Assembly: GCA_001305055.1 (NCBI GenBank) | Contig: BBZX01000016.1 | Location: 1-19,236 of the forward strand | Length of the DNA stretch: 19,236 nt | Direction: 5' to 3' | Source of the DNA: Clostridia bacterium UC5.1-1C12 | GTDB taxonomy: Bacteria > Bacillota_I > Bacilli_A > Erysipelotrichales > Erysipelotrichaceae | Shown here: piece by piece, positions 1-5,423 of the stretch | Numbering within the stretch: position 1 is the first letter of the stretch | Layout: every line of letters starts with the position of its first letter | The notes under the pieces: generated by a model | The model's database searches: none | Told to the model about the DNA's origin: nothing | Seen by the model: the letters and a program-made list of their open reading frames with translations, nothing else | Program-made: the position numbers and the translations under genes

Positions 1-100
1 CGAACGATTATTCTTATGAAGTATCATATAAAGCTATAATAAAGCGTTATTGAATGCGAAAATATATCATTTTCAGCGTAAAATTTTACTGAATGATATT

Positions 101-121
101 TTTTGTAGGAATTTTGTAGGA
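101..121. repeat. Tandem TTTTGTAGGA direct repeats, possible integrase arm-type sites
   Basis: The 10-mer TTTTGTAGGA occurs at 101-110 and again at 112-121, an 11-base period close to one helical turn. It lies just beyond the 3' end of the integrase gene, where arm-type binding sites of tyrosine integrases are often found. The repeats are seen directly; the role is inferred. The attachment core would lie near the left edge or outside the window. I could not define it without the other prophage end. Confidence 0.45.
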
Positions 122-156
122 GTATCAGTAATTAAATATTATTAAATGCTGATACT
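121..156. repeat. Inverted repeat AGTATCAG / CTGATACT downstream of integrase
   Basis: AGTATCAG (121-128) and CTGATACT (149-156) form a perfect 8-bp inverted repeat separated by 20 AT-rich bases. It lies 10 bases past the integrase stop. It could act as a weak terminator for the minus-strand integrase mRNA, but no T-run follows on that strand. It could also be part of the attachment region. Confidence 0.4.
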
Positions 157-165
157 ATAAGCTCC

Positions 166-1242
166 TTACTTTTCTTTTAGTAAATGACCATAAGTATTAT
201 TAACCATCTCAGGGGTATCGCCAATTTGTTTTGCTATAGCAAAAGCACTTATTCCTTGACTTAACAGATAAGTAACATGTGAATGTCTGAAATCATGTAT
301 GCGGATTTTCTTCAAATTAGCTTTTTGAGCATAATTTTTATTGGCTAGTTCAATAGGAGTTAGACCAAAGGGAGCGAAGTAACCAAAAACAAAGCGATCC
401 ATATCTTTGCTTTTTATTTTATAGTAATGGTTTAGTTCTTTCAAAGCCTCCAAGCATCTTTCAGGTATAAGCACAGTTCGATAACTATTATTTGTTTTTG
501 GAGTAGTAACAATACGATTTCGAGAGTCATATGTTTTTTCTATTTTAATGCATTTATTTTTGAAATCAATATCATTCCAAGTTAGAGCTAAGGCTTCACC
601 TTTTCGTAAACCACAAAAGTATAAAGTAAGAAAGAAAGCTTTATATTTCAATGTGTCGGCTGCATCTATAAATGAATTAAATTCTTCAGGTGAATAAAAT
701 TTCATTTCTTTCTTTTTTTCTGATCTGAATTTAATCTTTTCAAAATTGATGTTTTTATCTATGAAACCATGTTTTAAACCATAATTTAGAGGCATTTTAA
801 ATAATGACTGTATTTTATCAAGATATGAATTAGAAAAATGAGTGCCATCTTTTTTAGTTGTCTCTAATAGTGATTGCTGCCATATCCTTATTTTTGCGTT
901 TGAGATAGCTGAAATTTTCATATTTCCAAAATACTCTTTAATTCTATTATCATATAATTGTTGAAAATCTTGATAAGTTCTTAATTTTCCATCTTTTTGA
1001 TAATCTTCAAGATATAAATTGAATAAATCTTCATAAGTTATTTCGTTGTTTATATCAGCTCTAGCTTTTATTATAAGGTTATTTTCATAACTTCTGGCAG
1101 CTTCATCACTAGTGAAACCAGCTTTATAATAATCTAACCGTTTTCCGTCAATAGTGATTTTCCCTTTAGCGTACCAGAATTTAGTTTTTCTTTTTCTTCC
1201 GGTTGCGGGATTCACTATTTCTTTATAATACTGTTTGACCAT
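166..1242 (-). CDS. int: Tyrosine site-specific integrase
   Basis: Integrates and, with an excisionase, excises the prophage by strand exchange at attP/attB. The 358-aa length is normal for the family. An N-terminal arm-binding region (about 1-60) is followed by a SAM-like core-binding domain (about 70-170) and the catalytic domain. Visible catalytic residues are Arg213 (GLRKGE), Lys249 (TPKTNNSYR), His316 and Arg319 (HDFRH) and the nucleophile Tyr351 (NNTYGHL). The usual second His is Asp342 (IGDTPE), a known variation as I recall it. I chose ATG at 1242 because GGAGGG sits five bases upstream; an in-frame extension to 1281 lacks such a site. Its C-terminus faces the attachment region, as is usual. 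Undisrupted, unlike many genes here. Confidence 0.95.
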   Translation of the reverse strand: MVKQYYKEIVNPATGRKRKTKFWYAKGKITIDGKRLDYYKAGFTSDEAARSYENNLIIKARADINNEITYEDLFNLYLEDYQKDGKLRTYQDFQQLYDNRIKEYFGNMKISAISNAKIRIWQQSLLETTKKDGTHFSNSYLDKIQSLFKMPLNYGLKHGFIDKNINFEKIKFRSEKKKEMKFYSPEEFNSFIDAADTLKYKAFFLTLYFCGLRKGEALALTWNDIDFKNKCIKIEKTYDSRNRIVTTPKTNNSYRTVLIPERCLEALKELNHYYKIKSKDMDRFVFGYFAPFGLTPIELANKNYAQKANLKKIRIHDFRHSHVTYLLSQGISAFAIAKQIGDTPEMVNNTYGHLLKEK

Positions 1243-1264
1243 TAGAACCCTCCTTGTCTTAATT

Positions 1265-1327
1265 TTGAATATGTAGTACAATTTGGGTACAATAAAAAGA
1301 AGATCTCAAAAACTTGTTTATTGTACC
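1265..1327. promoter_or_regulatory. Divergent promoter-like region with GTACAAT repeats and 11-bp inverted repeat
   Basis: GTACAAT occurs at 1276-1282 and 1287-1293, and inverted at 1320-1326. GGTACAATAAA (1286-1296) and TTTATTGTACC (1317-1327) are a perfect 11-bp inverted repeat. On the plus strand TTGAAT (1265-1270), 17 bases and TACAAT (1288-1293) resemble a promoter. The inverted copy provides a minus-strand TACAAT that could serve the integrase, though I see no good -35 for it. Placement upstream of the integrase start suggests an operator or excisionase/integrase control site (inference). Confidence 0.4.
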
Positions 1328-1384
1328 AAGCGATATTGGTAGAATCGCTATTCACTCTTTGTTGGTAGCAAGGGGTGATTTTTT
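1300..1384 (+). ncRNA. Candidate small RNA with two UUGGUAG-loop hairpins and intrinsic terminator
   Basis: Downstream of a TTGAAT-17-TACAAT promoter-like sequence are two hairpins. The first is AGCGAT (1329-1334) and ATCGCT (1344-1349) around a loop containing TTGGTAG. The second is TCACTCTTTG (1352-1361) and CAAGGGGTGA (1369-1378), ten pairs including two G.U, again with loop TTGGTAG (1362-1368), followed by TTTTTT (1379-1384). The second hairpin is a good plus-strand terminator, and no plus-strand protein gene lies upstream for it to end. A short RNA of about 85 nt is the simplest reading. Start and function are unproven. Confidence 0.4.
1352..1384 (+). terminator. Intrinsic terminator, plus strand
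   Basis: A ten-pair stem (1352-1361 with 1369-1378, two G.U pairs) and a 7-base loop are followed by six T residues. The T-run is only on the plus-strand side, so it stops rightward transcripts originating left of position 1350. Confidence 0.65.
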
Positions 1385-1430
1385 GTGAATTGTTAAACGC
1401 AAGATTTCCTCAACGATTTGTTTAAAAATA

Positions 1431-1459
1431 TTGACAAAAACGATGTTAAACTATATTAT
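1431..1459 (+). promoter_or_regulatory. Strong promoter for the structured RNA at 1466
   Basis: TTGACA (1431-1436), a 17-base spacer and TATTAT (1454-1459), preceded by an A/T-rich TTTAAAAATA stretch. The expected start is about 1466. No plus-strand protein gene follows for nearly 2 kb, which argues that the product is the RNA itself. Confidence 0.75.
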
Positions 1460-1465
1460 TATAGT

Positions 1466-1575
1466 ACCGGAGGGTAACCTCGACTGGTCTATAAATGGTG
1501 TCTGATTATAGCAATTAAGCGTACTGTAAGTACGTCAGCCCATTCAGGAAAGTGGCTCATGCTACTTTTTCTGGC
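1466..1575 (+). ncRNA. Structured non-coding RNA next to DUF3800 gene
   Basis: About 105 nt from a near-consensus promoter to a terminator. Stems seen: GAGG (1470-1473) with CCTC (1478-1481), closing a GUAA tetraloop; CTATAA (1489-1494) with TTATAG (1506-1511), 11-nt loop; CGTAC (1520-1524) with GTACG (1530-1534); and a terminator stem AAAGTGGC (1549-1556) with GCTACTTT (1561-1568), loop TCAT, then T residues. The 11-nt loop (1495-1505) can also pair with 1535-1543 (AUGG/CCAU and CUGA/UCAG), giving a pseudoknot or alternative fold. There is no credible reading frame. Conserved RNA motifs beside DUF3800 genes have been described (DUF3800 RNA motifs, from memory); I cannot say whether this is one of those families. 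Confidence 0.6.
1549..1573 (+). terminator. Terminator hairpin shared by the RNA and the DUF3800 3' end
   Basis: An eight-pair stem (one G.U) with tetraloop TCAT is followed by T residues at 1566-1570, and a lower stem CAG/CTG can extend it. The minus-strand stop codon of the DUF3800 gene (TCA at 1557-1559) lies in the tetraloop. On the minus strand the following T-run is only three, so termination should be stronger for the plus-strand RNA. Confidence 0.55.
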
Positions 1576-2320
1576 AAGAAAAGTTTTGAACTTATGAATG
1601 AATTAATTTTTTGGATCATTTCATTATGGCTTTTAGAATATAAAACGACCTTTCTAACCTGACCAGCTATAATGTCTGCGGCTTGAATGCCGTAAACTTT
1701 TTAGAGTCTAAATAATTTACCGCAATATTCAATTTTCCATAAATAATAGCTTTGTGAACAATCCGTAATCATAATTGATTATTCCACGAGAAAGCTCTTC
1801 GTCTATACTTTCTTTCAGATTATAATATCCATTACTTTTAGTTGATTGTTGGTCGATGTTTATAATGATGTCTAGGTTTTCATTAGGATTAAGTTTACCG
1901 TTGCTAATTAAATCAATAATGAGCTGTTTTATTATTCTTTTTTGTGCGTAATCTGTATAGCGTCCTTTACCGGCTTTGGAAGAAGTATGTTGGAATATAC
2001 TTCGGCATTATTGATGATTACTGCATATGTACAATGTTCCTTACACAAATTAATAATGCGCCTCTTATGCTTATCTTCGATATTTAAACTTTTAATTTCA
2101 GGGCAATGTGAGTGATTACATTGTTCTTTTTTGTCATGGCAATAAGAACAGTTAATTTGTTTAATAATAGACTTGTATTTTCTAGCAAACGTATCTTTTT
2201 TGCTTTATCCAAGAAAGCGATACCAGCAAATACTGATATTTTTTCTTTTGTTGATAACTTTCCTGAGTCGTCCATATAAATATAGATTGTTAATGTTTTT
2301 GTTTCTGCTTGTTTTTGCAT
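1557..2320 (-). CDS. DUF3800 domain protein (four apparent frameshifts)
   Basis: Restored length is 255 aa, typical for DUF3800, a family widely seen in mobile elements; an RNase H-like fold has been suggested from memory, and the function is unknown. The N-terminus has the family's acidic signature (Asp17-Asp18-Ser-Gly in YMDDSGK), and the C-terminus has the matching DSKK..GIQAADIIAG motif. A Cys/His-rich insertion (CSYCH, then CNHSHC, encoded at about 2097-2150) could bind zinc. The frame is broken near 2196-2201 (T-run on plus strand), 1990, 1756 and 1694-1696; each is repaired by one added base. As written only the first 42 codons or so are in frame. Start ATG 2320 has AGAGGA upstream. 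It follows the repressor gene by 54 bases on the same strand, so it is probably expressed in the lysogen. Confidence 0.75.
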
Positions 2321-2374
2321 ATGAATTCCTCTTTCTGCACACTTGTTAATGACGATGTGTAGTGCCAGATGATG

Positions 2375-3087
2375 CTAAATTACACCTAAAACTCTGCCAA
2401 TACAAACCGTATTCTCATTTAATTCAATATCATCAAATGACTTGTTATGGCTGATGAGTTTTCCATCACCTAACTCTTTAATATAACCGCTGCGTCAATC
2501 ATAAATACACCGATTTCGCCCTTGTCTATGCAGGGGCTTTTTTTAACGGCGACTTTATCACCATCATAATATGTAGGCTGCATACTATCACCAGACACAC
2601 CAATAACAAAATCAGCTTCTTTGTATTCTTCAGGAACATTAATGACCTGAGTAGGAATATCATCAAATACAAACAAACCTGTGCCTGCTGATAGACCTGT
2701 AAGGTATTCCGTCTTGGTATAAAGATAAGGTGCTGGTACTTCATCTAATTGTAAAGATTGTTCTACTATACGTGTATATTCGATATTAAGTAGTTGGTCT
2801 ATTGCTTTTTTTCCGTGTCTGTCAAGAGCACGGTATTTTTTTATATGTTCTTTTTCATCTAATGTTATTACTAACTGCGTCGTATGTGATATTTCATCTT
2901 GCCATAAGAAATTAGCGTCTATATTTAATACTTGCATAATTTTTTGAACAGTAAGCATATTAGGCTCACTATTTCCTTTTTCATATCCAGTTACTGTTGA
3001 TTTTGCAACACCAATATGTGAAGCAAGCTGTTCTTGCGTTAAACCGCATGCTACTCTTGCTTCTTTTAGTCTATCGTTAAATGCCAT
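2375..3087 (-). CDS. CI-like repressor, XRE HTH plus S24 peptidase domain (one frameshift)
   Basis: Lysogeny repressor that should bind the palindromes in 3134-3243 and self-cleave during the SOS response. Residues 4-60 form an XRE helix-turn-helix. The C-terminal LexA/CI-type domain has an Ala134-Gly135 cleavage site (LSAGTG) and nucleophile Ser168 (GVSGDSMQP). Near 2492-2494 one base appears lost, ending the read frame at ILKS*. One added base restores GYIKELGDGK and a normal end at GRVLGVI, 237 aa in all, including the likely catalytic Lys at about 204. I chose ATG 3087, with GAGAGG upstream. The shift is most likely a sequence error; if real, the repressor would lack the catalytic Lys and could not autocleave. 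Confidence 0.88.
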
Positions 3088-3119
3088 ATACAAGAGCCTC
3101 TCTTTCTTGGGTTACTTAT

Positions 3120-3148
3120 ATTATAAGGTTGAAATATTGAGACGTCAA
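3120..3148 (-). promoter_or_regulatory. Repressor promoter (PRM-like)
   Basis: Read on the minus strand, TTGACG (3148-3143), a 17-base spacer and TATAAT (3125-3120) point toward the repressor and the DUF3800 gene behind it. The palindrome at 3134-3151 covers its -35 and spacer, which fits autoregulation. Confidence 0.8.
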
Positions 3149-3151
3149 TAT
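3134..3151. promoter_or_regulatory. Operator palindrome ATATTGA-GACG-TCAATAT
   Basis: A perfect 7+7 inverted repeat with a 4-base centre overlaps the repressor promoter. It is the probable binding site for the repressor or the Cro-like protein (inference from position and symmetry). Confidence 0.6.
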
Positions 3152-3190
3152 AAAAAGTTTGAGAAAATCGAATTTTTATATTGAAATTTG

Positions 3191-3219
3191 TTGACAAAGT
3201 CGTGCAAATCGACTATAAT
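3191..3219 (+). promoter_or_regulatory. Rightward early promoter (PR-like)
   Basis: TTGACA (3191-3196), exactly 17 bases, TATAAT (3214-3219): full consensus. It drives the Cro-like gene and the early region. Confidence 0.9.
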
Positions 3220-3230
3220 CGGATTGTAAG

Positions 3231-3243
3231 TTGAGAAACTCAA
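3231..3243. promoter_or_regulatory. Operator palindrome TTGAG-AAA-CTCAA
   Basis: A perfect 5+5 inverted repeat sits just after the -10 of the rightward promoter, over the probable start of transcription, so a bound repressor would block it. A related half-site TTTGAGAAAA occurs at 3158-3167 between the two promoters. Confidence 0.55.
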
Positions 3244-3270
3244 ACTTTTGTAGAAAGGAGGTCTTATAAT

Positions 3271-3495
3271 TTGAACAAAATTCCAAATTACAATAGCCCA
3301 GTTACTACTAATATTTCAAAAATTGCTGACAAAAAAGGATTAAAACAACGAGCGATTGCTGAAAATGCCGGGCTGACACCACAAGCTTTATGTGATGCAA
3401 TTAGTGGACGTAGAATACTTAAAATATCTGAGGTAAACAATGTAGCTAAAGCTCTAGGTGTTGAAGTAAATGAATTATTCAAATCAGATGATTAG
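3271..3495 (+). CDS. Cro-like XRE-family transcriptional regulator
   Basis: A 74-aa protein consisting almost entirely of one helix-turn-helix (about residues 12-68: ISKIADKKGLKQRAIAENAG, then a recognition helix with LTPQALCDAISG). It is the first gene under the rightward promoter and diverges from the repressor, the position of Cro. It starts at TTG 3271, seven bases after AAAGGAGG; no in-frame ATG offers a better start. It should compete with the repressor for the operators and favour lytic growth (inference from position). Confidence 0.85.
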   Translation: MNKIPNYNSPVTTNISKIADKKGLKQRAIAENAGLTPQALCDAISGRRILKISEVNNVAKALGVEVNELFKSDD

Positions 3496-3510
3496 AAAGG
3501 AGGTAAATAC

Positions 3511-3842
3511 ATGTGTAAGAAAAATGATTACTCTACTAGCAATATTGAGAAAGAACAAATCATTCTAAAGTGTTTTATTACAAAGGAGGATATAAAAAAT
3601 TACGCAATAGTAGTAATCATGACAGCGCAATAGAAATATTCAATCTAGCAAATAAAATTAATGAAGAAAATGACGCTTATGTTGATTCAAAGTATGTGCA
3701 GGTTTCAAATGTCCTTAAAGTGCTTGGAATCAAAGATAAAGATATTTTCCGTAACGCTGCCATTGAGAGAAAAATATTATTTGAAAAAGAAAATCAAAAA
3801 AGAGACGCTCCCACCACGCAAAGTGAAACGTCTCAAAGTTGA
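3511..3842 (+). CDS. Hypothetical early phage protein (one frameshift)
   Basis: ATG 3511 follows AAAGGAGG by eight bases. The first frame runs about 29 codons and then reaches a stop; a second open frame continues from near 3595 to 3842. Adding one A to the A-run at about 3590-3596 joins them into 110 aa. The product has a C-terminal region rich in Lys, Glu, Ser and Thr and no recognised domain. The spacing after the Cro-like gene (15 bases) indicates the same operon. The internal AAAGGAGGATAT at 3581 could alternatively initiate a shorter protein, but no good start codon follows it. Confidence 0.5.
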
Positions 3843-3864
3843 TAACTGTAGTAAATTATCAACT
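3837..3864 (+). repeat. Inverted repeat AGTTGATAA / TTATCAACT
   Basis: A perfect 9-bp inverted repeat with a 10-base loop overlaps the stop codon of the preceding gene. It is followed by AAATTATAG, not a T-run, so it is a poor intrinsic terminator. It may be an mRNA-processing or attenuation hairpin, or a regulator site. Confidence 0.45.
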
Positions 3865-3903
3865 AAATTATAGCATAAGGAAATGAAAAGGCAAGGTAAT
3901 GAG

Positions 3904-4176
3904 ATGAATAAAGTTAATATACGCTTTGAACTGGAAATTTTGTCTACAACAACGTTGATAGACATGTGGAACAATTTCAATCTAACACCTTATCATTGTG
4001 GTTATTGGGATGAAAGATTTCCTGATAAACCATATTTGTTTGACCTACTGCCATTCGATTGTAAAAGGTTTAAAAGATTCACAAAATTCCATTACCTTAT
4101 CGAAGCGATGAAAATGATTGAAAGGGTGGTAGGACAAAGGAAAATCATTGAGGAATTAAATACAAAAAAATCTTGA
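3904..4176 (+). CDS. Hypothetical early phage protein
   Basis: 90 aa, no domain recognised. An aromatic-rich middle (WNNFNLTPYHCGYWDERF) is followed by a basic, helical C-terminus. I prefer ATG 3904 over ATG 3883 because AAAAGGCAAGG sits just upstream at 3886-3896; the same 11-mer precedes the starts at 4239 and 4813. The next reading frame starts within its last codons. Confidence 0.55.
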   Translation: MNKVNIRFELEILSTTTLIDMWNNFNLTPYHCGYWDERFPDKPYLFDLLPFDCKRFKRFTKFHYLIEAMKMIERVVGQRKIIEELNTKKS

Positions 4177-4238
4177 TGAGTGGAATTATTACAGAAGGTA
4201 TTAACGCTGCGAAGGAAAAGAAAAGGCAAGGTGAACTC

Positions 4239-4412
4239 ATGGGAAGCGAGAAATTTCAGAGAGAATTAGAACGATTAAACAAAATGAGCGCTGTTAGTAT
4301 TGTTACAGAATTATTATCTAAAGAAAACGTTATTCTAAAAAGGTGTCTATTATTATCAGCACTAGTAAACATTGCTCTAATGTTTTTTACGCTTATTGCT
4401 TTATTTTCCTAA
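4239..4412 (+). CDS. Small membrane protein, C-terminal transmembrane segment
   Basis: 57 aa. A charged amphipathic N-terminal half (SEKFQRELERLNK) is followed by one hydrophobic helix (CLLLSALVNIALMFFTLIAL) at the C-terminus, so it is probably a tail-anchored membrane protein. The start at 4239 is favoured by AAAAGGCAAGG at 4221-4231; an upstream in-frame ATG at 4173 would overlap the preceding gene. It converges with the minus-strand gene at 4401 with a 12-base overlap. Function not recognised. Confidence 0.55.
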   Translation: MGSEKFQRELERLNKMSAVSIVTELLSKENVILKRCLLLSALVNIALMFFTLIALFS

Positions 4413-4757
4413 ATAAACAGTGATTAAAGCACCGACAAGACCTGTTAAAAAGCCGATTATTATTGAAATTAAACTCCATTTTATATTTTCTTGCCTAATA
4501 CTCATCTGCATTGCGCATTCATGAAAATGAGGCACGGTTTTAGGCGTTAAATATATCAAAGAATAAGAATCGTTAGTTTTAATGATTTCTATATCTTTAA
4601 GAATGACTAAATACCCCAAATATTTCAGCTGTTCAGTTTCACTTTTAAATAATTCGATAGTCTTAATGGGTAAGGTGTAATTAATCATTAAATTTTTTTC
4701 TGGAAAATAGGTAATGAGTTTTCTCAATACATCATAATACTCTTTATGATATTTCAT
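4401..4757 (-). CDS. Winged-helix-like protein with C-terminal membrane anchor (moron)
   Basis: 118 aa. The N-terminal region ends in a pattern like that of small phage winged-helix proteins (YLGYLVILKDIEII ... SYSLIYLTPKTVPHF). A single hydrophobic segment near the C-terminus (SLISIIIGFLTGLVGALITV) should anchor it in the membrane. It is the only minus-strand gene inside the early rightward operon. It has GAGGTGATTTA before its ATG and its own promoter, the usual signs of a lysogenic-conversion gene. Similar wHTH-plus-TM proteins are frequent in Firmicute prophages (from memory); function is unknown, superinfection exclusion being one possibility. Confidence 0.6.
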   Translation of the reverse strand: MKYHKEYYDVLRKLITYFPEKNLMINYTLPIKTIELFKSETEQLKYLGYLVILKDIEIIKTNDSYSLIYLTPKTVPHFHECAMQMSIRQENIKWSLISIIIGFLTGLVGALITVYLGK

Positions 4758-4774
4758 TAAATCACCTCAAGAAA

Positions 4775-4802
4775 ATTGTAGCATTAATACCTAAAAAGGC
4801 AA
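4775..4802 (-). promoter_or_regulatory. Promoter for the minus-strand moron
   Basis: Read on the minus strand: TTGCCT (4802-4797), 16 bases, then TACAAT (4780-4775) with an extended TGC just before it. The start falls shortly before the ribosome site of the 4757 start codon. The -35 overlaps the ribosome-site 11-mer of the next plus-strand gene. Confidence 0.55.
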
Positions 4803-4812
4803 GGAGAAACCA

Positions 4813-5423
4813 ATGATCAAATACATAAGAAAACCAATCTGGAAGAACTGGGTTATTTTAGGACTTGTGATTTATTCGATGGCGGTTACGGTGCAAATTT
4901 ATAATTGCAATCGTTTAGCCGAAGAACAAACCGAAAAGATAGCACAGCTGCAGAGTGAAAAAGCAGAACTGCAGGTGCTAGGTGAGATAGTAACTCCAGT
5001 TAAAGAAGATTACTGAACACCTATAAATGGCGTTGAAACTCGCATTGATGAGAATCACACACCATTAGAGGCTATCAGCAGCCGTCTCACTCCTCTCTTG
5101 GGATTAGAATTTTATGAGATGGCTACTGATTATGGAATAGATGCATCATTTGCCTTGCCACATGGGCTTGGGAAACAGGCTGGGGCACAAGCGAGTTATG
5201 GCTCAACAGTAATAACCCAGCAGGCATTACTTGCGGTGATGTTTATTGCTTATATGACAGCCAAGAACAAGGCTTACAGGCAATGTTTGCGCTGCTTAGA
5301 CATTATGTCAGTGACTTAAACAGATGCACTGTGGCAAGCGTGCGTGAGTTGTGGAGTGAATCAGATGATGCTCAACAAATAGTTGGGATCATGGAGGAAA
5401 TAAATCATGGATATAGTAACTGA
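4813..5423 (+). CDS. Membrane-anchored glucosaminidase-like protein (in-frame TGA and one frameshift)
   Basis: Restored length is 203 codons. An N-terminal transmembrane helix (about residues 12-30: WVILGLVIYSMAVTVQIYN) is followed by a short coiled-coil stretch (EEQTEKIAQLQSEKAEL). The C-terminal domain (TWAWETGWGTSELWLNSNNP, then AGITCGDVYCLYDS) resembles peptidoglycan glucosaminidase/lysozyme-like domains; the Glu in WETGWG is the likely catalytic residue. A TGA at 5014-5016 splits anchor from domain, and near 5155 one G appears lost from TTGGCC; between them the frame is continuous with the anchor. Reading the anchor as an independent 67-aa protein is possible. The family assignment is by resemblance only. 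Confidence 0.55.

Noticed and set aside
1..60. C-terminus of a host gene at the left edge (NDYSYEVSYKAIIKRY, stop at 51-53)
   Set aside because: The open stretch is too short to distinguish from chance, and the attachment core is not defined, so host and phage sequence cannot be separated here.
1431..2320. Retron or other reverse-transcriptase system around the structured RNA
   Set aside because: No reverse transcriptase motif is present on either strand nearby; the neighbouring gene is DUF3800.
3661..3873. Overlapping plus-strand frame starting at 3661
   Set aside because: It overlaps the better supported restored gene 3511-3842, lacks a ribosome site and has a low-complexity Lys-rich product.
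5014..5016. TGA read as a sense codon (alternative genetic code or selenocysteine)
   Set aside because: TGA is the natural, overlapping stop of many intact genes here (for example 6884-6886, 8116-8118, 10385-10387), and no recoding structure is apparent. A substitution, error or true gene boundary is simpler.
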